A stretch of 49,900 nucleotides of DNA from Rhizobium alarense (GTDB taxonomy: Bacteria > Pseudomonadota > Alphaproteobacteria > Rhizobiales > Rhizobiaceae), in NCBI RefSeq assembly GCF_021555155.1, contig NZ_JAKGBU010000026.1:10000-59899 (forward strand), read 5' to 3'. The notes beneath the pieces were generated by a model, which worked only from the letters and a program-made list of their open reading frames with translations, was not told the origin of the DNA and made no database searches. The position numbers were made by a program, and so were the translations under genes. This document shows, one piece after another, positions 1 to 10,281 of the stretch; positions within the stretch are counted from its first letter, which is position 1, and each line of letters opens with the position of its first letter.

Positions 1-1
1 T

Positions 2-2656
2 GCAGATCCCGAGCACGTAGAGACTGTGCCGTCCGGCGTTTCGGGACCGCACGGTGAATTTGCCAAGGCCTATGCCGCGGGATTTCTGCAAAATATCCGT
101 GCGGCGATCGACGTCCTGAAGGAAGCGGAAAAGCGCTATCCGGACAATGCCGCCCTTCCCGCCTATCGCGCACAGTTCGCCTTTCTGCTGAACGATCGCG
201 ACCAGACACGCGAGGCGACGGATCGCGCCCTCTCGCTCGATCCGAAGAATCCGATCGCCCTGCACGCGCGGGCACGCTATCGGGGAGAGATCGAAAGCGA
301 CCTCACCGGCGCTATGACAGACCTGCTCGCAGCGCTCGAGGTTACGCCGGGCTCGACGGTTACCTGGAACGACCTCGGTCTTCTGTATATCGAGCGGGAG
401 GATATTCGGGGCGCGGAAAAGGCGCTCAAGAAGGCGATCGAGCTCGACCCTGAAGGCGCCCTTTCCCACGCCAATCTCGCTATCCTCTATCTCGACCAGG
501 GACGCATGGTCGAAGCGAAGCGCGAGATCGACATCGCCTTTGCCGTCGACCCGGCCTTCGACATCGCACTCATTGCCCGCGGTCGCTACCATCTTCAGAT
601 GGGCGACCTCGAGCAGGCGGCGGAGGATCTCCTTGCCGGCACCACGACGAATCCGGCCTATGCGCAAGGCCAATTGCTGCTCGCCGCGGCCTACGACGAG
701 AAAGGCGACCGGCTGGGTGCCGACCAGGCAGTCGACAATGCGGATCGTCTCGATCCCAATGATCCCGTGACGGCCTCCTATCGCGCATCGATCGCCATCG
801 ACCGCTACGATTCCGACGGCGCAATCGCCAATGCCCAGGAATTCATGCGCCGTTCGCGCCTGCGCGGGGGAGACTATCGCGGGCTCAGCGCCAACCAGGA
901 CGCAGGTTCGACGCTCAACGATGCCTTCCGCCTGCAGAGCCTCGACGCCTGGGGGCAATATTACGGCGACCTGGTCTTCGATCCCTTCACGGCGAGCGGA
1001 TATATAGACCAGACGGTGCACGGCGCGCTCGACCTGGTCGCGAACAATTTTCTGCCTGGCGACAGCGTCGTCGAAAACGCGCAGCATGCGGGGACGACAT
1101 CGTCGCTTCTACAGGGCCTGCTCTACGACCCGCATATGATCTCGAGCCCCGCACTGACGCCCTATCTGCTCCAGCGCCCCTTCATCGAGGCGACACTCGG
1201 CGGCGGTTTCACGACCTATAACCACGGTCATGGCGAAGGGGGATCGGCCGAAATCCAGAGCTATTCGCATGCGCCCTTCCCGATCAGCACCTATTTCAAT
1301 GTCGACTGGTCCCGGCAACCGCTGAGCGGCGATGCTGCCCGCGCAGGTGTCTTCGAAGGCGACAACGAGATACTGAGCGGGGTGGGATACATCACCGCTA
1401 CGCCCACCCCCTACAATCGCGTCTTTGCCTATGGCATTCGTTCGACGGACGATCTTTCGATCCGCCGATTCCTGCCTCTTGTCCCGACATTCGACCGGCA
1501 CAGCGAGGAATCGGTCACGGATCTGGCCGGCATCGGCGGGAGCCACACGTTCGGCTACAAGAATGTCCTGAACGCCGCCTTCTTCTTCGCGGACAGCGAA
1601 AGCGACATCCTTACGAATGACAACGGAGGCGTCGAGGCCTACTCGGTCGATCTCGTGAGCAGGATCGGCGCGCTCAACCACACGGTTGCAACGGGGCCGC
1701 TCACCTGGCGATACGGCTTCGAGGCCGGCCAGATCGAGATCGACCAGACGAGCACGGGCCTGTCGCCTTTCACCAGCTCCGTTCAGATCGACTACGGCCG
1801 TGCCTATGTCGACGTCCTCCACGAAATCCGCCCCGATCTGAAGGCGGAATATGCCCTGTTCGGCAGCTACCAGGACGGCGAGGGCGTAGACGTGCAGCGG
1901 CTCGAGCCGCGCATCGGCCTAGCCTTCGAACCCGTCGGCGGACAATGGCTGCGCACCGGCTTCATGCGCCAGGGCCAGGACTGGGAGATCCACACGCTTT
2001 CGCCTATCGGCTTGCTCGGACTGCAACCCATCCAGACCGAGCTCAACGCGGAGGGTTATGCCGATACTTTCATGGCGCGCTGGGACGCGGAGTGGAACAG
2101 CAGGCTCTTCACCGCCCTCGACTACCAGCACCAGGATCTTCACGGGATTGCGTCGTCTTATCCGACGCTCTGGCCCGTCCCCTATTTCTCCGATTCCATC
2201 ACGATCGGTGAAGGGCGCATCGACCGGATCGCCGCGACGGCAAACGTCCATCTCGGCTCCGGCTTCGGCCTTGCCGGCACGCTGGCCTATACCGATTCCG
2301 AGAACGAAGGCCGCAACCAGGTCGACAACGGCAAGAGCTTGCCCCTGGTTCCGGACTGGGCGGGGCGCGTCGCGCTTACCTGGGTCAACGAAGCCAACAT
2401 CAAGGCGACACTTGCGGCGAACTATGTCGGGCAAAGGGCCGGCAGCCTGTCCGCGGTCCATGCAAACGGTTTTGTCGAGCGCGAAATGCTCGACGACTAC
2501 TGGACGCTCGACGCCAATGTGAGCTGGGAACCGCTCGACAAGCATCTCGTCTTTGAATTCGCGGCCTTCAACCTGCTCGACGAGGATTTCGAAGTCGCGG
2601 CCGGGGTGCCCGGCTGGGGACGAAGCTTCAAGGGCACGCTCAAGGTCCGCTTCTGA
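2..2656 (+). CDS. TPR and outer-membrane beta-barrel protein, 5' partial
   Basis: The frame is open to the left edge, so the gene starts outside the window; the GTG at 26 is only an internal codon. The visible 884 residues have two parts. Residues about 10-270 are tandem TPR units (repeated A..L.LDP and G.L..A patterns), a protein-binding scaffold. Residues about 300-884 are rich in alternating aromatic/polar strands and resemble a TonB-dependent-receptor-type barrel. The last residues end in ...KVRF, and a terminal Phe is typical of proteins inserted by the Bam machinery. Related genes often carry an N-terminal FecR-like domain, which would lie outside the window. The TGA stop shares its A with the ATG of the cyclase gene, so translation is probably coupled. 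Outer-membrane location is inferred from the barrel; ligand unknown. Confidence 0.75.
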   Translation, partial: ADPEHVETVPSGVSGPHGEFAKAYAAGFLQNIRAAIDVLKEAEKRYPDNAALPAYRAQFAFLLNDRDQTREATDRALSLDPKNPIALHARARYRGEIESDLTGAMTDLLAALEVTPGSTVTWNDLGLLYIEREDIRGAEKALKKAIELDPEGALSHANLAILYLDQGRMVEAKREIDIAFAVDPAFDIALIARGRYHLQMGDLEQAAEDLLAGTTTNPAYAQGQLLLAAAYDEKGDRLGADQAVDNADRLDPNDPVTASYRASIAIDRYDSDGAIANAQEFMRRSRLRGGDYRGLSANQDAGSTLNDAFRLQSLDAWGQYYGDLVFDPFTASGYIDQTVHGALDLVANNFLPGDSVVENAQHAGTTSSLLQGLLYDPHMISSPALTPYLLQRPFIEATLGGGFTTYNHGHGEGGSAEIQSYSHAPFPISTYFNVDWSRQPLSGDAARAGVFEGDNEILSGVGYITATPTPYNRVFAYGIRSTDDLSIRRFLPLVPTFDRHSEESVTDLAGIGGSHTFGYKNVLNAAFFFADSESDILTNDNGGVEAYSVDLVSRIGALNHTVATGPLTWRYGFEAGQIEIDQTSTGLSPFTSSVQIDYGRAYVDVLHEIRPDLKAEYALFGSYQDGEGVDVQRLEPRIGLAFEPVGGQWLRTGFMRQGQDWEIHTLSPIGLLGLQPIQTELNAEGYADTFMARWDAEWNSRLFTALDYQHQDLHGIASSYPTLWPVPYFSDSITIGEGRIDRIAATANVHLGSGFGLAGTLAYTDSENEGRNQVDNGKSLPLVPDWAGRVALTWVNEANIKATLAANYVGQRAGSLSAVHANGFVEREMLDDYWTLDANVSWEPLDKHLVFEFAAFNLLDEDFEVAAGVPGWGRSFKGTLKVRF

Positions 2657-4635
2657 TGCCCGCCAAACGAGGCGGCGCGGCGGCCTTCGCGCAAAGCGCC
2701 AGCCCCGGACGGCGGCTGCGCAGGCTGCTCCTGCTCGTGGCCGCCACCGTCGCCGTCCTGTCGCTGCTTGCGACGCTTCCCGCCTGGTCGCTGCTCGAGC
2801 TCAGGAGCTTCGACTATCTCTCCACCGTCGACGATCCGCTGCCGCCCGACGGCGGCCCGGTCATCGTCGCGATCGACGAGCCGTCGCTCGCCGAGATCAA
2901 CCGGCAATGGCCCTGGCCGCGGGATCTGCATGCCCGCCTCATAACCGCGCTGAGAACCGCCGGTGCCCGGGCGATCGGCGTCGACATCATCTTCGCCGAG
3001 CCCTCCGATCCGGCCCAGGACGAGGCTCTCGCCACGGCCCTCGGCCCGGACGTCGTGCTCGCGGCCGACGAGAGCCTCATCGTCACGCCGCAGGCCGAAC
3101 AGCAAGTGCGCACCATGCCGCTTCTCGCGCTCACCGCCACGGGCGCGAAGTCGGGCATCGCCTCCATCGCGCTCGACGGCGACGGCATCTTTCGCGACGT
3201 TCCGTCCTATCCGGACGGCTTTGCCGCCGAACTTGCGCGCATCGTAGGTCGGGCGGTCACGGGCACCGGCAGCGGCTGGCTGCTCCAGGCCTACGGGCCG
3301 GCGCGCAGCTATCCGACGGTGTCCTACTACCAGGCGCTCGATCCGGAGAACTTCCTGCCGCCCGGCTTCTTCCGGGACCGCGTCGTCGTCGTCGGGCTCA
3401 GCCTGCAGAACGCCCCGGTCATCGACCAGGGAGGTGCCGACGCCTTTGCGACACCCTATACGGTCCACACCGGTCGGCTCGTCTCGGGTGCCGAGATCCA
3501 GGCGACGATCTTCGACAATCTCACCCGCGGCAGCGCCGTTGCACGCGCCGGCCCTGTCGCCGTCATGCTCGCCATCGCCGTCGCCGCGCTCCTCGCCGCC
3601 GTCACGGTCTGGCGTTCGACGCGCTGGCACACCGCTGCGGTCGCGGCCGGCGCCGTTCTGGTCTTCGCGGCGGCGAGCTACCTCGCGATCCGTCACCTCG
3701 GCATCTTCCTGTCGCCGCTCGGCCCGACGCTCGCCTTCGTCTCTGTGGCGATCGGCCAGGCGGCGCTCGACTATGCGGACGAGCGGCGCGGCCGCCGGGC
3801 GATCACCCGTGCCTTCTCGCAATATCTCTCGCCTGCGCTCGTCGAGCGGCTGGCGCGCGATCCGGCCCAGCTCCGCCTCGGCGGCGAGCGGCGCACACTT
3901 ACCATCCTCTTTTGCGACGTGCGGGGCTTCACGACGATCGCCGAGACGATGAAGGACGACCCGGAGCAGCTCACGACGCTCATCAACCGGCTGCTCACAC
4001 CGCTTTCCGACATCGTCATGAGCCATGGCGGCACCATCGACAAATATATCGGCGACTGCCTCATGGCCTTCTGGAATGCGCCGCTCGACGACGAACGGCA
4101 CGCGCTCCATGCCGTGCAGGCGGCACTCGACATGCTGGAGGCGATGGAGCGACTGAACGGCGAGCTGAAGCGCGAGGCGGCGGCGAAGGGGCTTGCCCAT
4201 CACCGGCTGCGCATCGGCATCGGCATCAATACCGGCGACTGCGTCGTCGGCAACATGGGCTCGATCCACCGCTTCGACTATTCGGTGCTCGGCGATTCGG
4301 TCAATCTCGCCTCCCGGCTCGAGGGCGTCTCGAAGACCTACGGCGTGCCGCTGCTGATCGGCGAGGAGACCGCGCGACGCGTGCGCGGCGACCTGGCGGT
4401 CTTCGAGCTCGACCGCATCACCGTCAAGGGTCGCCTGTCGGCAGCGCCCGTCTTCACCGTGCTTCGCGCCGCCGATCCTCAGGCCCATGCGCTTCATGAC
4501 GCACTGGTGGCAGATCGTTATCGGGATCAGCTTTCCTGCGACGACCCCCGCTTCGAGCGTCTCGCCGCGGCACTTCCGCCGCTTGCTGCCTACTATGACA
4601 TGCTGCGGACCGCTGGATCCGAGGGCGGCGCCTGA
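2656..4635 (+). CDS. CHASE2-domain adenylate/guanylate cyclase
   Basis: A 659-residue class III nucleotide cyclase. An N-terminal membrane segment (about residues 18-45) is followed by a CHASE2 sensor domain (about 45-290, with the VIVAIDE and GVDIIF signatures) that should face the periplasm. Two or three more membrane helices follow (about 295-375), then a cytoplasmic cyclase domain (about 410-600). In the catalytic domain FCDVRGF carries D421 and YIGDCLMAFW carries D467, the two metal-binding aspartates; GINTGDCVVGNMG and YSVLGDSVNLASRLEG are the other family signatures. The product (cAMP or cGMP) cannot be told from sequence alone. Start overlaps the previous stop (TGATG), so it is likely co-translated with the TPR/barrel protein and may report an envelope signal. 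Confidence 0.9.
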   Translation: MPAKRGGAAAFAQSASPGRRLRRLLLLVAATVAVLSLLATLPAWSLLELRSFDYLSTVDDPLPPDGGPVIVAIDEPSLAEINRQWPWPRDLHARLITALRTAGARAIGVDIIFAEPSDPAQDEALATALGPDVVLAADESLIVTPQAEQQVRTMPLLALTATGAKSGIASIALDGDGIFRDVPSYPDGFAAELARIVGRAVTGTGSGWLLQAYGPARSYPTVSYYQALDPENFLPPGFFRDRVVVVGLSLQNAPVIDQGGADAFATPYTVHTGRLVSGAEIQATIFDNLTRGSAVARAGPVAVMLAIAVAALLAAVTVWRSTRWHTAAVAAGAVLVFAAASYLAIRHLGIFLSPLGPTLAFVSVAIGQAALDYADERRGRRAITRAFSQYLSPALVERLARDPAQLRLGGERRTLTILFCDVRGFTTIAETMKDDPEQLTTLINRLLTPLSDIVMSHGGTIDKYIGDCLMAFWNAPLDDERHALHAVQAALDMLEAMERLNGELKREAAAKGLAHHRLRIGIGINTGDCVVGNMGSIHRFDYSVLGDSVNLASRLEGVSKTYGVPLLIGEETARRVRGDLAVFELDRITVKGRLSAAPVFTVLRAADPQAHALHDALVADRYRDQLSCDDPRFERLAAALPPLAAYYDMLRTAGSEGGA

Positions 4636-4720
4636 ACCCCGCGGCATTTTTTTCGCGTGGACGGCATTGAAGCACGCACCCTCAACCGTCCTTGAGAGGA
4701 ACATCCTCGCTTGCTCAGCG

Positions 4721-4740
4721 CGGACGCAGCCCTGCGTCCG
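4721..4740. repeat. Perfect 20-bp inverted repeat upstream of the macroglobulin gene
   Basis: CGGACGCAG-CC-CTGCGTCCG: 9-bp arms around 2 bases, 83 bp before the macroglobulin ATG. No T-run follows, so it is a poor intrinsic terminator. A smaller dyad, CGTTC-CCCC-GAACG, lies at 4761-4774. An operator or leader hairpin is possible. The 187-bp gap 4636-4822 shows no other clear element. Confidence 0.5.
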
Positions 4741-4822
4741 TTCCTCCGTCGGTTGACAGACGTTCCCCCGAACGGAAGAGTGAGCGGCATCGAGACTGGC
4801 AGCGTTGGGAGGACATTCGTCT

Positions 4823-7800
4823 ATGCGCGCGTTCATCGGATTCTCGGCCCTTATCTCCGCCTTCCTCGCCTTCACGCCGCCCGGCACGGCCGCCGGTCCC
4901 GAACGCACGATCGTCACCAGCGAGAACAGCGATTATTTCGGCTTCGACCTGCGTACCGTGCAGGATGTGACGCTCGACCAGTGCAAGACGAGCTGCGTCG
5001 ACGATCTCTCCTGCCGCGCCTTCACCTACAATCCGAAGGCGAAGTGGTGCTTCCTGAAATCCGACTTCAACCAGATGAACCCCTTCCCCGGCGCGGTGGC
5101 CGGCCGCGTCGTCCGTACCGACGGCGAACCGGACATCGGCGCACCGCCCTCGCTCGACTTCATCACGGAAACGGCCGAACAGGAGGCACGCGACCTCAAG
5201 AACGGCCTTGCGCTCGCTCCCGACCAGATCGGCCAGGGCGCGGAGAGCCTCGCCGCACTCGGCCGGATCGAAACGGCATCCGGCCGCATCCAGGAGGCGG
5301 TCAATGCCTATCGCGGCGCGCTCTCGCTGGCATCCGACGACCGCTACCTCTGGATCGAGATGGCGCAGGCGGCCGGCCGGGCGATCAGCAACAGCTATCT
5401 GGCCGGTCAGGGCGTGCTCGCGGCACTGAATGCCTACGAGCTCTCCCGCACCACATCGAGCCGCGCCGAGGCGCTTGCCGTTCTCGCCGACGCGCTCGAC
5501 AAGGCGCAGAACTACCGCGCCGGCCTCAATGCCTACAAGGCAAGCCTTGCCCTCATGGAAAATCCGGGCGTGCGGACCGCCTATCTGGCACTCAAGGTCC
5601 GCCAGGGCTTCCGCGTCGTCAACCACACGATCGACGCCGACAGCGCGACGCCGCGCGCCTGCGTGGAATTCTCCGAGCCGCTCATCAAATTCGGCGCCGA
5701 CTATGCAAGCTTCGTGACGCTCAACGGCACCGCGCCCAAAGCCGTCGAGGCGAAGGACAGCCAGATCTGCGTCGAGGGCCTGACGCATGGCGAGCGCTAC
5801 CGCATCGGCCTGCGCCCCGGCCTGCCGTCGTCGGTCGACGAGAATCTCGAGGCGCCGGTCGAGCTCGAGGTCTACGTGCAGGACCGCAGCCCGACGGTGC
5901 GCTTCACCGGCGAAAGCTTCGTGCTCCCGAGCACGGCGCGGCGCGGCATCCCGCTCGTCACGGTCAATACCGCGACCGCCGACCTCAAGCTCTACCGCGT
6001 CGGCGACCGCAGCATCGCGGGCGTGCTCGCAAACTCCCAGTTCCTGACACAGCTTGACGGCTACAGCGCCTCGCGCATCGAGGACGAGATCGGCGAGGTG
6101 GTCTGGGAGGGCAAGATCGAGATCGCCAACGACCTCAACAAGGACGTGGTCACGAGCTTCCCGGTCGACGAGGCCCTGCCGCAGCGCAAGCCCGGCGTCT
6201 ACGTACTGACCGCCGCTGCCTCCGACAAGCCGGGGCAATACTGGGAATCGCGCGCCACCCAGTGGTTCGTGGTCTCCGATATCGGACTCACCACCTATGC
6301 CGGCACGGACGGTCTTCACGTCTTTGCCCGTGCGCTCTCTTCGGCCAGGCCGATGGCCGGCGTCGAACTGCAGCTTCTGGCCAGGAACAACGAGATCCTC
6401 GGCACCGCCACGACGGACGTCGACGGACGCGTGACCTTCACAGCAGGCCTGATGCGCGGCTCCGCCGCCCTCGCACCGGCGGTGATGACGGCAAAGAGCG
6501 GCGCCTCCGACTATGTCTTCCTCGACATGACGCGTGCCGGCTTCGACCTCTCCGACCGCGGCGTTACCGGCCGCGCGGCGCCCGGCGAGATCGACGTCTT
6601 CGCCTGGACCGAGCGCGGCGTCTACCGCGTCGGCGAGACGGTGCATGCCGCAGCCCTTGCCCGCGACATCGAGGCGGAAGCGCTTGCCGGCCTGCCGCTC
6701 ACCTTCGTCTTCACCCGGCCGGACGGCGTCGAGGACCGCCGCGTCGTCAGCCGGGGTGCGGGCCTCGGCGGCCACACGGTCGATCTCGCGCTGCAGGACA
6801 ACGCGATGCGCGGCACCTGGACGATGCAGGTCTATGCCGACCCGAAGGGCAGCGCGATCGCCGACAAGCAGTTCCTCGTCGACGATTTCGTGCCGGATCG
6901 CACCGAGTTCGACATGACGAGCGAGGCCAGGGAGATCGTCGGCGAAACGCCGGTCGCGATCGACATCGACGGCCGCTACCTCTATGGCGCGCCCGCAGCC
7001 GGACTCGACCTCGAGGGCGAGGTCACACTGAAGCCGGCCCGCAGCCGCGAAAGCCTGCCCGGCTATGTCTTCGGTCTCGCGGACGAGGAGGCGACGGAGG
7101 GTGTGCAGACGACGCTCGACGCACTGGAGCCGCTCGATGACGAAGGCAAGGCCGTGGTCGAGGTCGCGGTCGGCGAATTGCCGTCCACGACGCAGATGAT
7201 CGACGCGAAGGTGACCGTGCGCATGAGCGAGGCCGGCGGCCGCGCGATCGAACGGTCGCTGACGCTGCCCGTCAGGGCCGAAGGGCCGATGATCGGCATC
7301 AAGCCGCAGTTCTCCGGCGACCTCGCCGAAAACGCACTCGGCCGCTTCCATGTCATCCTGGTCGACCCGGACGGCAGCCGCCTGACGATGAACGGCCTGC
7401 CCTGGAAGCTGGTGCGCGTCGAGCGGAACTATCAATGGTATCGCGACGGATCGAGCTGGCGCTACGAGCCGGTGCTGTCGACAACCCAGGTTTCCGTCGG
7501 CACGGTCGATGTCACGGAGAATGGTGCGGAAATTACAGTGCCGGTCTCCTGGGGCCGTTATCGCCTCGAAGTGGAGAGCCCCGAGGTCGACGGCCCCGCG
7601 ACGAGCGTCGAGTTCGACGCCGGCTGGTACGTGGCCGCCTCCTCGACGGAAACGCCAGACGCCCTGGAGATCGCCCTCGACAAGCAGAGCTACACGGTGG
7701 GCGAAACGGCCAAGCTCAAGATCTCGCCGCGCTTTGCCGGCGAGCTCCTGATCATGGCCGGCGCAGAGAGCCTCGTTTCCGTGCAGTCCGCCAGCATCGG

Positions 7801-10267
7801 CGCGACCGGCGGCGAGGTGGAAATCCCCGTCACCGAGGCGTGGGGTGCCGGTTCCTATGTCACCGCGACGCTGTTCCGGCCCGGCGATCAGCAGGAAAGC
7901 CGCATGCCGATGCGGGCGATCGGCATCACCTGGCTGAAGGTCGATCCCGCCGAACGCAAGCTGGACATCGCTCTCGACGCACCCGAGAAGACGCTGCCGC
8001 GCCAGCCGCTCGATATTTCCGTCGCGGTCAACGGCGCGGGTGTCGGCGAAGAGGCCTATGTCACGGTCGCGGCCGTCGATGTCGGCATCCTCAACCTGAC
8101 GCGCTACGAGGCGCCGGATCCGGATGGCTGGTATTTCGGCCAGCGCCGGCTCGGCATCGAGATCCGCGACCTCTACGGCAGGTTGATCGACGGTTCGCTC
8201 GGTGCGACCGGACGGCTGCGCACGGGCGGCGATGGCGGCCAGGTGGCGCTGCAGGGCGATCCGCCGACGCAGAAGCTCGTCGCCTTCTTCTCCGGTGTCG
8301 TGACGCTCGACGCCGAGGGCAAGGCGAAGGTCAGCTTCGCCATCCCGCAGTTCAACGGCACGGCCCGCGTCATGGCGGTCGCCTGGTCGAAAGCCGGCGT
8401 CGGCCATGCGTCGAAGGACGTCATCATCCGCGATCCGGTCGTCGTGACCGCCAGCATGCCGAAGTTCCTCGCTCCCGGCGACCGGTCCGACCTGCGGCTC
8501 GACATCGCCAACACCGATGCACCGGCCGGCGACTACACGCTGGAAATCACCCACAACGCGGCCGTCATGGTCGAGCAGACGGCCGCGGACCGAACGGTGA
8601 CGCTCGCTGCAGGCGGCAAGACCGACCTCACACTGCCCCTCATCGGCGGCGAGCCCGGCGACGGCGTCGTGACAGTGGCGCTCGCGTCACCGGGCGGCAA
8701 ACGCTGGGAGCAATCCCTGTCGATCCCCGTCCGCCCCGCGACCATGCCGATCACCACGCGGCGCACATTGGAGATCGCTGCAAACGGCAGCCTCACCGTC
8801 GACGACCAGCTCTTCGTCGGCAGCATGATGCCGAGTGCCTCCATCTCGCTCAACGTCTCGCGTTCCGCCGCCTTCGACATTCCCGCCCTCCTGATGTCGC
8901 TCGACCGCTATCCGTATGGCTGCGCCGAGCAGACGACGAGCCGGGCGCTGCCGCTTCTCTATCTGAGCGAGCTGTCGAAACAGTCGGGCCTGCCGGAGGA
9001 TACCGCCACCCAGAAGCGGGTGCAGGACGCGATCCACCGCGTTCTCGCCTACCAGTCCTCGTCCGGCAGCTTCGGCCTGTGGAGCCCGGGCTATGGCGAC
9101 CTCTGGCTCGACTCCTACGTCACCGACTTCCTGACCCGGGCGCGCGAGCAGAAATTCCACGTGCCGGAACAGGCGATGGTGCAGGCGCTCGACAACCTGC
9201 AGAACGCGCTGTCCTACGACAGCAATGTCGGTGATCGCGGCAACGAGCTCGCCTATGCCCTCTACGTGCTCGCCCGCAACCGCAAGGCGGCGATCAGCGA
9301 CCTGCGCTACTATGCGGACACGAAGCTTTCGGACTTCCGCACGCCGCTCGCCAGGGCCCACCTTGCCGGGGCACTCGGCCTCTATGGCGACGGCCAGCGG
9401 GCGGAGCGGATCTTCCGCGAGGCACTCGGCCTGTCGTCGCTCGTCTCGAATGTCAGCCTGTCGCGCTCCGACTACGGCTCCAGCCTGCGCGACAGCGCGG
9501 CGGTGCTGGCGCTGGCGGCCGAAAGCCGGCCCGTTCCCTCCATCATCCCGGAGCTGACGCGCGTGGTCGCCGGGGAATGGCAGCGCAAGCCCTATACCAG
9601 CACCCAGGAGCAGACTTGGATGCTGCTCGCTGCCCGCGCCGTGGCGGGCCAGGACCAGGGCCTGAAGCTCGAGGTGAACGGCGAGGCACGCGACGGCGGC
9701 TACGCAGTGCGGCTCTCGGGCGACGACGTCCTGCGCCAGCCGCTGACCGTCGCCAACCGGTCCGGCGAACCGATCTCGGCGACGCTGACGACGGTCGCCG
9801 CCCCGATCGATCCGCTACCCGCCGGCGGCGACGGCTTCACCATCCAGCGCAGCTACTACACGCTGGACGGCGAGCCCGCCAACATTTCCGACGCGGTGCA
9901 GAACGAGCGCTATGTCGCGGTCATCACGGTGCGCGAGAACAATGACTGGCCGTCGCGCGTCCTGATCAACGACCTGCTGCCGGCCGGCCTGGAGATCGAC
10001 AATCCGAGCCTCGTCGACAGTGCGCAGCTCGCGAACTTCGAATGGATCGGCGAGGTGCAGGCAGCGCATACGGAGTTCCGCAGCGACCGTTTCGTCGCGG
10101 CCTTCGACCGGATGCAGGGCGACAACCGCGACATCACGCTCGCCTATGTCGTGCGCGCCGTGACGCCGGGCCAGTACGACCATCCTGCCGCGTCCGTCGA
10201 GGACATGTATCGCCCGCAGTTCTCGGCGCGTACCGCCGCCGGGCGCATGCAGGTCACGGCCGAGTGA
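4823..10267 (+). CDS. Alpha-2-macroglobulin family protein with PAN domain and thioester
   Basis: A 1814-residue periplasmic protease-trap protein. The ATG at 4823 is chosen over an in-frame TTG at 4805 because GGGAGGA (4807-4813) sits 9 bases before it and a signal peptide (MRAFIGFSALISAFLAF) follows at once. There is no lipobox cysteine, so the protein is probably soluble. Residues about 35-100 form a PAN/Apple-like domain with paired cysteines. MG and bait-region domains follow. YGCAEQTTS contains the thioester motif C1367-A-E-Q1370, which in this family covalently captures attacking proteases; the helical thioester domain surrounds it. The pbpC stretch starts immediately downstream, the usual pairing of bacterial macroglobulin and PBP1C, read as damage defence plus repair of peptidoglycan. 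Confidence 0.92.
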   Translation: MRAFIGFSALISAFLAFTPPGTAAGPERTIVTSENSDYFGFDLRTVQDVTLDQCKTSCVDDLSCRAFTYNPKAKWCFLKSDFNQMNPFPGAVAGRVVRTDGEPDIGAPPSLDFITETAEQEARDLKNGLALAPDQIGQGAESLAALGRIETASGRIQEAVNAYRGALSLASDDRYLWIEMAQAAGRAISNSYLAGQGVLAALNAYELSRTTSSRAEALAVLADALDKAQNYRAGLNAYKASLALMENPGVRTAYLALKVRQGFRVVNHTIDADSATPRACVEFSEPLIKFGADYASFVTLNGTAPKAVEAKDSQICVEGLTHGERYRIGLRPGLPSSVDENLEAPVELEVYVQDRSPTVRFTGESFVLPSTARRGIPLVTVNTATADLKLYRVGDRSIAGVLANSQFLTQLDGYSASRIEDEIGEVVWEGKIEIANDLNKDVVTSFPVDEALPQRKPGVYVLTAAASDKPGQYWESRATQWFVVSDIGLTTYAGTDGLHVFARALSSARPMAGVELQLLARNNEILGTATTDVDGRVTFTAGLMRGSAALAPAVMTAKSGASDYVFLDMTRAGFDLSDRGVTGRAAPGEIDVFAWTERGVYRVGETVHAAALARDIEAEALAGLPLTFVFTRPDGVEDRRVVSRGAGLGGHTVDLALQDNAMRGTWTMQVYADPKGSAIADKQFLVDDFVPDRTEFDMTSEAREIVGETPVAIDIDGRYLYGAPAAGLDLEGEVTLKPARSRESLPGYVFGLADEEATEGVQTTLDALEPLDDEGKAVVEVAVGELPSTTQMIDAKVTVRMSEAGGRAIERSLTLPVRAEGPMIGIKPQFSGDLAENALGRFHVILVDPDGSRLTMNGLPWKLVRVERNYQWYRDGSSWRYEPVLSTTQVSVGTVDVTENGAEITVPVSWGRYRLEVESPEVDGPATSVEFDAGWYVAASSTETPDALEIALDKQSYTVGETAKLKISPRFAGELLIMAGAESLVSVQSASIGATGGEVEIPVTEAWGAGSYVTATLFRPGDQQESRMPMRAIGITWLKVDPAERKLDIALDAPEKTLPRQPLDISVAVNGAGVGEEAYVTVAAVDVGILNLTRYEAPDPDGWYFGQRRLGIEIRDLYGRLIDGSLGATGRLRTGGDGGQVALQGDPPTQKLVAFFSGVVTLDAEGKAKVSFAIPQFNGTARVMAVAWSKAGVGHASKDVIIRDPVVVTASMPKFLAPGDRSDLRLDIANTDAPAGDYTLEITHNAAVMVEQTAADRTVTLAAGGKTDLTLPLIGGEPGDGVVTVALASPGGKRWEQSLSIPVRPATMPITTRRTLEIAANGSLTVDDQLFVGSMMPSASISLNVSRSAAFDIPALLMSLDRYPYGCAEQTTSRALPLLYLSELSKQSGLPEDTATQKRVQDAIHRVLAYQSSSGSFGLWSPGYGDLWLDSYVTDFLTRAREQKFHVPEQAMVQALDNLQNALSYDSNVGDRGNELAYALYVLARNRKAAISDLRYYADTKLSDFRTPLARAHLAGALGLYGDGQRAERIFREALGLSSLVSNVSLSRSDYGSSLRDSAAVLALAAESRPVPSIIPELTRVVAGEWQRKPYTSTQEQTWMLLAARAVAGQDQGLKLEVNGEARDGGYAVRLSGDDVLRQPLTVANRSGEPISATLTTVAAPIDPLPAGGDGFTIQRSYYTLDGEPANISDAVQNERYVAVITVRENNDWPSRVLINDLLPAGLEIDNPSLVDSAQLANFEWIGEVQAAHTEFRSDRFVAAFDRMQGDNRDITLAYVVRAVTPGQYDHPAASVEDMYRPQFSARTAAGRMQVTAE

Positions 10268-10281
10268 CGGGGAGGCGGCGC

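Noticed and set aside
2497..4917. Long minus-strand frame over the cyclase gene
   Set aside because: Shadow frame: low-complexity composition, no motif, and it covers the catalytic residues of the + strand cyclase.
4715..8554. Very long open frame (over 1200 codons) antisense to the macroglobulin gene
   Set aside because: It is rich in Arg, Asp and Gly with no recognisable domain, as expected for the mirror frame of a GC-rich gene; the + strand frame has clear domains and a thioester motif.
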